Positions 9,888 to 17,754 of a DNA stretch of 64,000 nucleotides are shown in pieces. The translations under genes were made by a program, and so were the position numbers. The stretch's first letter is position 1. Each line of letters opens with the position of its first letter. The notes below the pieces were generated by a model that saw nothing but the letters and a program-made list of their open reading frames with translations, had not been told where the DNA came from and ran no database searches. This DNA comes from Bacteroidota bacterium (GTDB taxonomy: Bacteria > Bacteroidota > Bacteroidia > Chitinophagales > Chitinophagaceae): contig JAFEAJ010000012.1 in the NCBI GenBank assembly GCA_018266455.1, positions 24,176-88,175 of the forward strand, written 5' to 3'.

Positions 9888-9906
9888 AGCAAAAAATTAA
9901 TTGCCG

Positions 9907-9939
9907 CAAAAATAATACATTATCGGTTTCAAGTTTCAA
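9907..9939 (-). promoter_or_regulatory. sucD promoter (TAnnTTTG with upstream TTG)
   Basis: Minus-strand TATTTTTG at 9914-9907 matches the -7 consensus; a TTG 22 bases further upstream (9939-9937) fits the -33 element, with another TTG at 9932-9930. The start codon at 9887 lies 19 bases downstream of the -7 element, giving a very short leader. Confidence 0.55.
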
Positions 9940-10270
9940 GTTTTCTGCTTCAGGAATTCTTTATTTGCATTTTACTGATGTGCTGAAATTTGTATTTTAA
10001 TACAAGCACCAGTGCCCTGTGTAGTACTTCGTACATCGGCATTACCACTGCTGGGCTTTAGGCTAAAAAAATAAAAGGTTGGCCGTGCAATCATACGGCA
10101 ATGATTAAAAAAAGAAATTTCCCGGTTATTAACAAACAACCTATCATTAAAAGAGAAAGCCCCATTTTTAAATGCTGTCCAACCGGTAATATATTATAAG
10201 ATATTCCCCGTTTCGTCGCTAAGTTTCTCGAACTGGTCTCATTTGCAAGAAATAGGTTGCGCAGCGTGAT
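9940..10270. other. Divergent intergenic region, nothing further recognised
   Basis: About 330 bases upstream of the sucD promoter and of the PepSY-like gene. No coding frame, repeat or known RNA was recognised. Confidence 0.45.
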
Positions 10271-10278
10271 TATTTTTG
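10271..10278 (+). promoter_or_regulatory. -7 element for the PepSY-like gene
   Basis: TATTTTTG, full match to TAnnTTTG, 47 bases before the ATG at 10326. The -33 partner is unclear (a TTG at 10257 is too close, a TTTG at 10242 slightly too far). Confidence 0.4.
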
Positions 10279-10325
10279 TGTCGTTATTGATTCTTTCAAT
10301 TTATTCATCATAAAAAACTAAACAA

Positions 10326-10775
10326 ATGAAAAAGAAAATCGCAATGCTCACAGCAGCATTCTTATTAACCTTTGGCGCTTCTTTTGCCAACAGAACAAAC
10401 AAAGAAATACCCAGCACAGTGAAAACCGATTTCAGCCGGCATTTTTCTACTGCTAAAAATGTACAATGGGAGAAGGTAAATGATTATTACAAAGCAAGTT
10501 TTCTTCTTGGCAGCAATGTGCTTTTTGCTTACTATTCGGATGATGATGATTTTATCGGGGTCGCCCACAACATAACATCCGACAAATTGCCTATGATGTT
10601 GCAGGCAGATTTAAAAACGAATTACCCGAATTACTGGATCACCAGCCTGGCAGAATATACTGTAAAACACCAGCCAGGTTACAGTATCAGCCTGGAAAGC
10701 GCTGACCAGTCAATTATTCTCAAAAGCGATAACCTCGCCAACTGGTATGTTTTTAGGACTGTAAAAAAAGATTGA
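10326..10775 (+). CDS. Secreted PepSY-like (BLIP-fold, DUF2874-type) protein
   Basis: 149 residues: signal peptide (KIAMLTAAFLLTFGASFA, cleavage after SFA) followed by one compact domain. The pattern PSTVKTDFSRHFSTAKNVQWEKVNDYYKA, then ASFLLGSNVLFAYYS, then ITSDKLPMMLQADLKTNYP, matches the PepSY-like/DUF2874 proteins widespread in Bacteroidota, which resemble the beta-lactamase-inhibitor fold and are periplasmic. Their role is unknown. Monocistronic: its own promoter element upstream and a strong terminator 28 bases after the stop. Confidence 0.78.
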   Translation: MKKKIAMLTAAFLLTFGASFANRTNKEIPSTVKTDFSRHFSTAKNVQWEKVNDYYKASFLLGSNVLFAYYSDDDDFIGVAHNITSDKLPMMLQADLKTNYPNYWITSLAEYTVKHQPGYSISLESADQSIILKSDNLANWYVFRTVKKD

Positions 10776-10803
10776 GGAATAATCTTCTGTTAATGCCCTG
10801 GTG

Positions 10804-10854
10804 GCCTCCGGGATAAATTTTTACGATTGTGAAGTTTGTCCCGGAGGCTTTTTT
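10804..10854 (+). terminator. Intrinsic terminator after PepSY-like gene
   Basis: Fourteen-base arms (10804-10817 and 10835-10848, starting GCCTCCGGG and ending CCCGGAGGC) with one G-T wobble, followed by six T residues. Confidence 0.88.
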
Positions 10855-10923
10855 GTGGTCGCGAATCCGTAAAATAACCCCAAGGAAAACGTTCATAAAA
10901 TTTTAATATTCATATAGAACCAA

Positions 10924-10931
10924 TAACTTTG
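10924..10931 (+). promoter_or_regulatory. Possible -7 element upstream of the GYF_2/REC fusion
   Basis: TAACTTTG fits TAnnTTTG and lies 104 bases before the ATG at 11036, just after the previous terminator. No clear -33 TTG at the right distance. Confidence 0.3.
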
Positions 10932-11035
10932 GCTCGGATACTATGAATCTGCCTACCTGAATGGAACCCCTTAAAGAAAATGTTTGCAAAATAAGCACCT
11001 TATATTGATGCAACAGCAAACTTTAAAAATGAATC

Positions 11036-12754
11036 ATGTTTTCCTATTTGCTACTACGCGATAATAAACAAGTAGGGCCCTACTCATTGGAAGAATTAAA
11101 ATCATCCGGCATTAGGGCTTCGGACCTGGTTTGGGTGGAAGGCAAAAGCATTAGCTGGCGCTTTCCTGATGAGATTGAAGAATTGCAGCCCTATGTTTAT
11201 GCGTCGCCGGTTACCAGCAGGCAATCATCGGGCATGGTTGCTGGAGCTGAAAGCCCCTTTCCAACAGAAAACAAGTTGTATAGCAACGGCAACCGTGAAG
11301 ACACCGTTATTATCCCCGCTATTGAAAAAAGGGCAACCCCTTCCAAAGATGACGCTACCGATCAACAACAGGTAAGCAAAAGGGCACTGGACCTAAGGAA
11401 AAATATTTTTTCAAGAGAAGAAAAAGAAAATTACCAGGCACATAGGCAAGCTAATTCCCAAAAAGAAGAAACAGGTTCACCTGGTATGCCCAATACAGAT
11501 ATCGCCAAAGTGGTCATAGCCGATGACCATGGCCTGTTCCGGGAAGGTGTAAAAACAGCCCTTGCCCAAAAAAAAGACATCAAAGTAGTGGGCGAGGCAG
11601 AGAATGGCATGCAATTGCTTAACCTGCTTAAACACAACAAGGCTGATGTAGTGTTGCTTGACATCCAAATGCCTGTGATGGATGGCATTTCTGCACTGAG
11701 CTCAATCCGAAAACTTTATCCCGACCTGAAAGTGATTGTGCTTTCCATGCATGAAGGGCATTCCATGGTTTCAGCCTTGATGCAATCGGGAGCAAACGGG
11801 TATCTTACCAAAACCGCAGACTCCGAGTCGATATACCTTGCTATTAAAACCTGCCAGGAAAAAAACTATTATTTTAATGAGCTGACCAACGTATCCATGC
11901 TTGAAGGCCTGCGATCAAAAAAGAAAGCCCCTGAAAAAATTGTTCCCAACGATTTTGATGGCGCTGATTTGATGAGGAAACTCGCGGCTTCACAAAAAAA
12001 ATCCAACGGCTATACCTCATCGAAAACGCAAACAAAGATTTTGTTGGCTGTCTTTTCTGTATTGCTCATCGGCGCCAGCGTAATGGCCGCCATTACGATC
12101 CTCGGCTCAGCAAACCAGCTTCCCGGTTCTGTGACAAAAAAGAAACAAGGCGGATTTACAGACCCGTTAAAAACTCAACAATCTGCACCAATTGCTTCTG
12201 TTGGCACTTTAACCCAGCAATCGCCTGATTCATTACAAACCAAAATCAGTGCGAATGTTACTGTTGATGAAAAAAATAATTTGTTGCCTGGCATTGCAAA
12301 AAGCAATTCAGAAAAACATCCCACAAGAAAATTTAGGGACACTGCAAATACACACCCTGCCATAAGTATTCAGCAAGTTGATTCGGCAGGCAATAAAAAC
12401 AATGCCGGCCAGGAAAAACCTTCGCCATCACCTGCTTCTGAATTAAAAGCGATGTCTAAAAAATATTTACACAGCCTGTTGACAGCTTCTTCAAATGACT
12501 ATCACAAAGGTTTTTTTGGGGGGGTATCCGATATTGAAATAACAGTGAACAATCGTTCTAACTTTACTATTGACGAAGCCGTTGTAGAAGTTCAATACCT
12601 ATTGTCCAATTCAAAATTGTACAAGACCGAAACGCTGACATTTCAAAATATCCAGCCTTCTTCTTCAAAAACTTTAGAAGCCCCTAAAAGCTCCAGGGGA
12701 TCTGCAATTGATTATAAGATTGTTTCTGTAAAGTCAAAAGATCTCGACCTCTGA
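11036..12754 (+). CDS. GYF_2 / response-regulator receiver / transmembrane fusion protein
   Basis: 572 residues with an unusual order of parts. Residues 1-52 form a GYF_2 (DUF4339) domain (LLRDNKQVGPYSLEELK ... LVWVEG ... W). After a polar linker, residues 157-280 are a complete NarL-type receiver: acidic pair D163/D164, phospho-acceptor D209 in LLDIQMPVMDG, switch S237 and K259 in GYLTKT. Instead of the usual LuxR helix-turn-helix, a single membrane helix follows (about 334-356), then a Ser/Gln/Asn-rich stretch, then a beta-rich C-terminal domain (about 495-572, ITVNNRSNFTIDEAVVEVQYL) that resembles an FxLYD-type extracytoplasmic module by eye. The receiver therefore cannot act on DNA directly; signalling to or from the membrane is inferred. 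No kinase gene is adjacent. Own promoter region and no close downstream partner (94 bases to the M20 start). Confidence 0.8.
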   Translation: MFSYLLLRDNKQVGPYSLEELKSSGIRASDLVWVEGKSISWRFPDEIEELQPYVYASPVTSRQSSGMVAGAESPFPTENKLYSNGNREDTVIIPAIEKRATPSKDDATDQQQVSKRALDLRKNIFSREEKENYQAHRQANSQKEETGSPGMPNTDIAKVVIADDHGLFREGVKTALAQKKDIKVVGEAENGMQLLNLLKHNKADVVLLDIQMPVMDGISALSSIRKLYPDLKVIVLSMHEGHSMVSALMQSGANGYLTKTADSESIYLAIKTCQEKNYYFNELTNVSMLEGLRSKKKAPEKIVPNDFDGADLMRKLAASQKKSNGYTSSKTQTKILLAVFSVLLIGASVMAAITILGSANQLPGSVTKKKQGGFTDPLKTQQSAPIASVGTLTQQSPDSLQTKISANVTVDEKNNLLPGIAKSNSEKHPTRKFRDTANTHPAISIQQVDSAGNKNNAGQEKPSPSPASELKAMSKKYLHSLLTASSNDYHKGFFGGVSDIEITVNNRSNFTIDEAVVEVQYLLSNSKLYKTETLTFQNIQPSSSKTLEAPKSSRGSAIDYKIVSVKSKDLDL

Positions 12755-12811
12755 CCAGTTGTCTCTCGCGGAGTATGTTTAGCCAATTTACAGCATGTGC
12801 TACTCCCCTCT

Positions 12812-12842
12812 TTTGCAGGGAAAAACGGATGGCTTATTTTTG
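12812..12842 (+). promoter_or_regulatory. Canonical Bacteroidota promoter, leaderless M20 gene
   Basis: TTTG at 12812-12815, a 19-base spacer, then TATTTTTG at 12835-12842: a complete match to the -33/-7 consensus. The ATG at 12849 is seven bases past the -7 element, so the mRNA should start at or very near the start codon. This also fixes the start: the in-frame start at 12795 would lie upstream of the promoter. Confidence 0.75.
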
Positions 12843-12848
12843 CACACC

Positions 12849-14033
12849 ATGCTAAAAGAAAAAATAAAACAGCTCGCTAAATATTATGCCCCGGAATTTA
12901 TTGAAGTGAGGCGCCACCTGCACGCCTACCCGGAATTGAGCTACCAGGAATTCGAAACATCGGCATTTATTCAGAAAAAATTAAAAGAATTCAATATACC
13001 CTGCTCAACAAAAGCAAATACAGGAGTAATTGGATTAATTGAAGGGAAAAATCCTTCGAAAAGAATTATTGCTTTGCGCGCAGATATGGACGCCCTTCCA
13101 ATCAAAGAAGAAAACAATGTCTCTTACAAATCGCGGCACGAAGGCGTAATGCATGCCTGTGGGCATGACGTGCACAGCACGGTGCTGTTGGGGGCATCAA
13201 AAATCTTGAGCGAAATAAAAAACGAATTCGAAGGAACAATCAAACTTATATTTCAGCCCGGGGAAGAAAGAAACCCGGGAGGAGCAAGCATATTAATAAA
13301 AGAAAATGTTCTTGAAAACCCAAAACCTGAAGCCATCGTGGCATTGCATGTGCACCCAGGCTTGCCCGTTGGCAGGCTTAGCTTCCGGAGTGGTGTGGTA
13401 ATGGCCAGTGCTGATGAGATATACATTACCGTTAAAGGTAAAGGCGGGCATGCAGCATCGCCACATACAACTGCTGATACCATCTTGATAGCATCTCACC
13501 TTGTTGTGGCATTGCAACAAGTCATCAGCCGCAACAGGAACCCTTTTTCACCTTCCGTATTGACCATCTCCTCCTTCCAGGGAGGGCACACTACCAATGT
13601 GATCCCAAGCGAAGTGAAACTGATGGGCACTTTTAGAGCGATGGATGAAGAATGGCGGTTAAAAGCACATGAGCTGATCAGAAAAGAAGCAACAGGGCTG
13701 GTAAAAAGCCTGGGGGCCGAAATCGATCTGCATATTGATGTGGGATACCCGGTTGTTTATAACAATGAAAAATTAAATGCAGAAGCAACAACGCAAGCTG
13801 AAATTTTTTTAGGCAAAGAAAATGTGGAAGAAACAGAAATGCGAATGGGCGCAGAAGATTTTGGATATTACACGCAAAAAATCCCAGGCTGTTTTTTCAG
13901 GCTTGGGGTGATGAACAAAGAAAAAGATATTACCTCGGGCGTGCATACACCCACTTTTAATATTGATGAATCAGCTATCGAAATCGGTATGGGCATAATG
14001 GCATGGTTAGGATGTGCCATAAAATTAAGCTGA
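12849..14033 (+). CDS. M20 family amidohydrolase / N-acyl-amino-acid hydrolase
   Basis: Cytoplasmic di-metal hydrolase of peptidase family M20D (hippuricase, N-acyl-L-amino-acid amidohydrolase, N-acetyl-diaminopimelate deacetylase group), 394 residues. Family signatures: RRHLHAYPELSYQE (21-34), RADMDALP (77-84), the metal-binding MHACGHDVH (101-109), FQPGEE with the general base glutamate (135-140), ALHVHPGLPVG (166 on), the dimerisation-lid GKGGHAASPH, and the C-terminal MGAEDFGYY. Start chosen at 12849 because a canonical promoter ends seven bases upstream. Exact substrate is not determinable; an N-acylated amino acid or peptide is likely. Confidence 0.93.
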   Translation: MLKEKIKQLAKYYAPEFIEVRRHLHAYPELSYQEFETSAFIQKKLKEFNIPCSTKANTGVIGLIEGKNPSKRIIALRADMDALPIKEENNVSYKSRHEGVMHACGHDVHSTVLLGASKILSEIKNEFEGTIKLIFQPGEERNPGGASILIKENVLENPKPEAIVALHVHPGLPVGRLSFRSGVVMASADEIYITVKGKGGHAASPHTTADTILIASHLVVALQQVISRNRNPFSPSVLTISSFQGGHTTNVIPSEVKLMGTFRAMDEEWRLKAHELIRKEATGLVKSLGAEIDLHIDVGYPVVYNNEKLNAEATTQAEIFLGKENVEETEMRMGAEDFGYYTQKIPGCFFRLGVMNKEKDITSGVHTPTFNIDESAIEIGMGIMAWLGCAIKLS

Positions 14034-14364
14034 TGAACTTGACCTTGCAATATTTCAGTGCGATTAAAATGGCCCCTCCTGGACTATTGAAATTGCCGAT
14101 ATAAAAATCCCTTTTAATTTCTGCTTAACCTTTTCAAACAAAAAGTATTTAGAAAATCAGCTAATCAACTTGTTCCAGTAGGCTCACTTTCTAAATAAAG
14201 GGAATAAACAAATGAAAGCTTTCGAATCAGCCCGAAATTCCCGATTCAGGAACAGTCTCCACAATTGAAACCAATTCCGAATAACGAAATGTTATATATC
14301 TATGACAAACAATGACCTATTTATTGGCATTTTTTATGAATCTATATTGGCACAAAGTACCGTC
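14034..14364. other. Intergenic region, nothing recognised
   Basis: About 330 A/T-rich bases between the M20 gene and the glycine-rich cargo gene. No full TAnnTTTG match, terminator or conserved frame was found, although a promoter for the next gene should lie here. Confidence 0.4.
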
Positions 14365-16248
14365 ATGAAAAAGCATTTTAAAATCTTTGTTCTGTTTTTT
14401 CTGTTGACACCGGTCTTTTGTACCGCACAAACAACAGTTAATATATATGCTCGCGTAACGGCGATCAGTGGCAGCACCCTTACTATTTCAAATGCTACAG
14501 CGGCATTCCCTACAGGGCAGGCCATACTGATGCAAATGAAAGACAGTGTTGTGCAGACCAGCACAGGCAATAACAGTAGTTTTGGCAATGTGGACAATAT
14601 CCGCAATGCAGGCATATCAGAACTGGTAACCATTAACTCAGTAAGCGGCACAACCATAACACTAAGCGGCGCTCCAAAAAACAGCTATTACTTGTCTGCG
14701 AATTCAAGGGTCCAGTTGATTTCATACCCTACATTAGGCAATAATTACACATTGAATTCATCACTTACCGCAACAGCCTGGGACGGCAATATTGGAGGCG
14801 TGCTGGCATTTAAAGTTACTGGCACACTTACTTTAAACGCCAATTTGGTTGTTGATGGAACAGGTTACAGGGGCGGCAATGCTGGTGCAAATGCGCCTTC
14901 AGATTATAGCTGCGATCCAAATACGTATTATGATAATGCAGGTGGGGCTACTACCACCTATTATGGGTTAAAAGGCGAAAGTATTCATGTGGTAACAAAT
15001 GTTTATACAGTTGCGAAAGGTAAAATGGCAGGTGGCGGCGGCGGCGGCAACCTTGACAATGCAGGCGGTGGCGGTGGTGGAAACTTTACGGCTGGCGGCG
15101 GCGGCGGGTATGGATGGACATGCACATCAAGTACGAATGGGGGCGGTAATGGCGGAGCAGACTTGAGCAACTATATTAGTTCTTCTCGCTTCTTTATGGG
15201 CAGTGGTGGTGGTGGTGGCCAGCAAAACAACAACGTTGGTACAGCCGGTGGAAAGGGAGGTGGGATCATTATGATCAGCGCTGCAACAGTTCAAACAAAA
15301 AACGGGTGCTCAGGTGGTTCCATAACCATTTCTGCAAACGGAGCCAATGCAGCCAATTCTGGTAATGATGGCTCAGGCGGCGGCGGCGCAGGCGGCACAA
15401 TATTGATACAAGCAGCCAATTATTCAATAAACAATGGCTGCCCTGTAAATATTCAGAATAACGGTGGCAGCGGCGGTACTGTGCAAAATGCCGGTTCTCA
15501 CGGCGGCGGGGGCGGCGGCGGAAGAGGTGCTGTTATATTTGTTCCACAGGCTTCCACTCCTACAAACGCTACGGTAACCAGCAACAGCGGCGCAGGCGGC
15601 GGGAACTCAAATGGCGGGGGCGCAACTTATGCAGGCGGCGGCTCCACTACGTCAGTATCAGGCGGCACAGGTATAATTTATGGCACAATATCTCCGCTTC
15701 CTGTTACCTTCATCAGTTTTACTGCAAGCCAACAAAATACGGCAGCGGTACTTTACTGGACTACCACTAATGAAATAAAAAACGAAAGATTTGAAATTGA
15801 AAAAAGCAATAACGGCACTACATATACTTCGATAGGCAGTGTTTTAGCAGCCACTAATGCGGCAAATGTGCACAACTATAGCTTCACAGACGCTAACCCG
15901 ACTCAGGGCAATAACTATTATCGATTAAAACAAATTGATCTAGACGGAAATTATTCCTATTCGCAAGTATATCTTTTACAATTCAACGCGATTACGGGTG
16001 CAGGAATAAACATGTATCCCAACCCGGCAGGCAATCATCAAAGCATCACCTTGTCAGTAGGAAAAAGATACCAGCAAATGACCGTAAAGTTTCTCAATAC
16101 CGCTGGTCAAGTAGGCTTTGCTCAAACATTTAATAATGTGAATGGATCTGTTTCTTTAAATCCGGACAACTTGGTAACAGGAATTTATTTTGTGGAAATA
16201 ATAGCTGATAACCAAATATTGCAGCCTTTAAAATTTGTTTCAAAGTAG
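14365..16248 (+). CDS. Glycine-rich secreted protein with type IX sorting domain
   Basis: Large exported protein, about 627 residues. The start at 14365 is chosen because it yields a clean signal peptide (MKKHFKIFVLFFLLTPVFCTAQ); an in-frame ATG at 14302 would bury it. An N-terminal beta-rich region (about 25-220) is followed by a glycine-dominated section (about 225-455) with many G4-G6 runs separated by N, S and A, of the kind seen in predicted beta-solenoid or disordered adhesins. Next is an FTASQQNTAAVLYWTT segment typical of Bacteroidota surface proteins. The last ~80 residues, from INMYPNP, are a type A type IX secretion sorting domain, so the protein should cross the outer membrane and be anchored or released. 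Single-gene transcript ending in a terminator. Confidence 0.87.
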   Translation: MKKHFKIFVLFFLLTPVFCTAQTTVNIYARVTAISGSTLTISNATAAFPTGQAILMQMKDSVVQTSTGNNSSFGNVDNIRNAGISELVTINSVSGTTITLSGAPKNSYYLSANSRVQLISYPTLGNNYTLNSSLTATAWDGNIGGVLAFKVTGTLTLNANLVVDGTGYRGGNAGANAPSDYSCDPNTYYDNAGGATTTYYGLKGESIHVVTNVYTVAKGKMAGGGGGGNLDNAGGGGGGNFTAGGGGGYGWTCTSSTNGGGNGGADLSNYISSSRFFMGSGGGGGQQNNNVGTAGGKGGGIIMISAATVQTKNGCSGGSITISANGANAANSGNDGSGGGGAGGTILIQAANYSINNGCPVNIQNNGGSGGTVQNAGSHGGGGGGGRGAVIFVPQASTPTNATVTSNSGAGGGNSNGGGATYAGGGSTTSVSGGTGIIYGTISPLPVTFISFTASQQNTAAVLYWTTTNEIKNERFEIEKSNNGTTYTSIGSVLAATNAANVHNYSFTDANPTQGNNYYRLKQIDLDGNYSYSQVYLLQFNAITGAGINMYPNPAGNHQSITLSVGKRYQQMTVKFLNTAGQVGFAQTFNNVNGSVSLNPDNLVTGIYFVEIIADNQILQPLKFVSK

Positions 16249-16298
16249 AAATGAAAGTTTAGTTAAAACGTGTTGAAAGTTTCAACACAATCAAACAG

Positions 16299-16334
16299 GC
16301 CTGCAGGCAAATTGCTTTGCAGGCTTTTTGATTT
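16299..16334 (+). terminator. Intrinsic terminator after T9SS cargo gene
   Basis: GCCTGCA (16299-16305) pairs with TGCAGGC (16318-16324), then T5 and a second T-rich run. A smaller hairpin, TGTTGAAA/TTTCAACA at 16271-16287, precedes it. Confidence 0.8.
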
Positions 16335-16433
16335 TTTATTCTATTAATGGTAAAAAACTACAAGTTTATGACTGGGGCAAATATTAAAACCAAAGTTTAT
16401 CTTTTTCTGTCCAATGAAATCAGGCTTCATTTG

Positions 16434-16883
16434 TTATGGGCCTGGGATTTCAGGTTCAACTAAATTTTTCAACTTGTCTAACGATTCCTGCCAGCCAAGG
16501 TAGCACATTTCAGTTGGGATAACTGAGGGGATACCTTCCTGCTCAATTTTCAGCTCTGTACCACACGCCACTTTAGCCAGCCATATTGAGGTGGTCATAT
16601 CTCCAGCCATATTCGGGTCGTCAAATTTATCAGTGTATTGGATGAATTCGATCGGCCTGATTTCTACAAATTTCCCTCCGAAAGAATGGCTGTTGCCTGT
16701 TGAAAAATTGGTGAATGACATTTTGTAAGTGCCGCCTGTTTTAAAATCGAATTCATGCACTAAGCATAAAAATCCGTAAGGGGGTAGCCATGATGCCTGT
16801 GCTACAGGGTCTGCAAATGCCCGGAACACTTTTTCAGGGGCTGCTTTTAAAACCCGATGAAGCGTGACTTTATTGCCTGCCAT
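16434..16883 (-). CDS. SRPBCC (AHSA1/START-like) domain protein
   Basis: About 149 residues; start at the ATG at 16883 (MAGNKVTLHRVLKAAPEKVF), where the fold begins, rather than the longer frame reaching back into the VOC gene. The HRVLKAAPEKVFRAFADPVAQASWLPP opening and the closing WQESLDKLKNLVEPE helix are typical of the AHSA1/polyketide-cyclase-like SRPBCC superfamily, which binds hydrophobic ligands in a helix-grip cavity. It follows the VOC gene by 22 bases, so the two are co-transcribed; such VOC plus AHSA1-like pairs are common in environmental bacteria and of unknown substrate. Confidence 0.82.
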   Translation of the reverse strand: MAGNKVTLHRVLKAAPEKVFRAFADPVAQASWLPPYGFLCLVHEFDFKTGGTYKMSFTNFSTGNSHSFGGKFVEIRPIEFIQYTDKFDDPNMAGDMTTSIWLAKVACGTELKIEQEGIPSVIPTEMCYLGWQESLDKLKNLVEPEIPGP

Positions 16884-16905
16884 TTGATATTTGTGTTTGT
16901 TAGCT

Positions 16906-17343
16906 TTATTGAGGCTGGTTTGTAATGTTGAACATCCACCGAATTCCAAATTTGTCTTTGCAAGTGCCCCAATAACCCCAAAATTCATCATGGGGCGCTA
17001 CGCTTTCAGGGCCTCCATCGCTAAGTTCTTTAAATAACCGGTCAGCTTCTGCTTTCGTGTCTGGGTTTAAGCTAATGGTAACATTGTTTCCTTGAATTAA
17101 CTTATGCCCCATGCTTTCTATCATATCAGTTCCCATGATTTCGGTGCCGCCTAAAGTAGGTAGGGCAACATGCATGACTTTGTTTTTATCTGTCTCCGAA
17201 AGTGCTGGCATTCCCGGGTAAGGGGGAGCATTTTTCAGCCGCATGATTGGGGCAGAAAATTCTGTTCTAAAAACTTTCTTATAATGGTTAAACGCTTCTT
17301 CAGTATTTCCCATGAAATTTAGATAGATGGATACATGTGCCAT
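16906..17343 (-). CDS. VOC superfamily (PhnB-like glyoxalase fold) protein
   Basis: About 145 residues starting at ATG 17343 (MAHVSIYLNFMGNTEEAFNHYKKVF), the usual opening of PhnB-like VOC proteins; upstream in-frame codons are not conserved. The sequence continues with IMRLKNAPPYP, VMHVALPTLGGTEIMGTDM, VTISLNPDTKAEADRLFKELSDGG and a final WGTCKDKFGIRWMFN, matching the two beta-alpha-beta-beta-beta modules of the family. Cytoplasmic, presumably a metal-dependent dimer. First gene of a two-gene unit with the SRPBCC protein. Confidence 0.87.
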   Translation of the reverse strand: MAHVSIYLNFMGNTEEAFNHYKKVFRTEFSAPIMRLKNAPPYPGMPALSETDKNKVMHVALPTLGGTEIMGTDMIESMGHKLIQGNNVTISLNPDTKAEADRLFKELSDGGPESVAPHDEFWGYWGTCKDKFGIRWMFNITNQPQ

Positions 17344-17418
17344 ATTTTTTATTTTAGTGGTTTCTTTCAGAGCTTGTTTAAAAACGACTTTTTGAATCAC
17401 CAATCCGCTTCAACTTTT

Positions 17419-17426
17419 CAAAGCTA
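17419..17426 (-). promoter_or_regulatory. Possible -7 element for the VOC-SRPBCC unit
   Basis: Minus-strand TAGCTTTG fits TAnnTTTG, about 75 bases upstream of the VOC start. No TTG at the expected -33 spacing. Confidence 0.3.
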
Positions 17427-17754
17427 ATACATAATGTAAGCATTCATCAGCGGTTTCAAGCTTTGGAAAAAATCAATCCTTGTGATACGAAATCTCTGAA
17501 ATGAATTTAAAACTGTTTCTTAAAATTTTTCATTTTGCAAAATATGATTGCCGTATTATTATTTGTTCGCTGCAGCTACCAGCGGCTATTCCGGTTTGGG
17601 AATTTAAGCGGTGGTGTTGGCTTAACAAACTGAAGTTTGCTAAAGCTATAACAACTTTCATTGAACACCTTTTTAAGACAATAACCAAAGATTGGCACTT
17701 TAAGCAACCCTTATGTGCTTTTGTGTTTTGAGTTCATTGTGTGCGCTATCCATT
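17427..17754. other. Intergenic region, no supported gene
   Basis: About 330 bases between the VOC promoter region and the 3' end of the fusion gene. A 76-codon frame on the plus strand has no recognisable features and an unnatural composition (W, C and F rich), so it is not called. Confidence 0.45.

Noticed and set aside
14365..16248. Glycine-rich section as a low-complexity artefact or CRISPR/tandem repeat
   Set aside because: The frame is open across it, the codons vary, and it is flanked by a signal peptide and a type IX sorting domain, so it is coding.
17501..17731. 76-codon plus-strand frame between VOC and fusion genes
   Set aside because: Rich in W, C, F and I without a signal peptide or domain; no promoter element or terminator around it.
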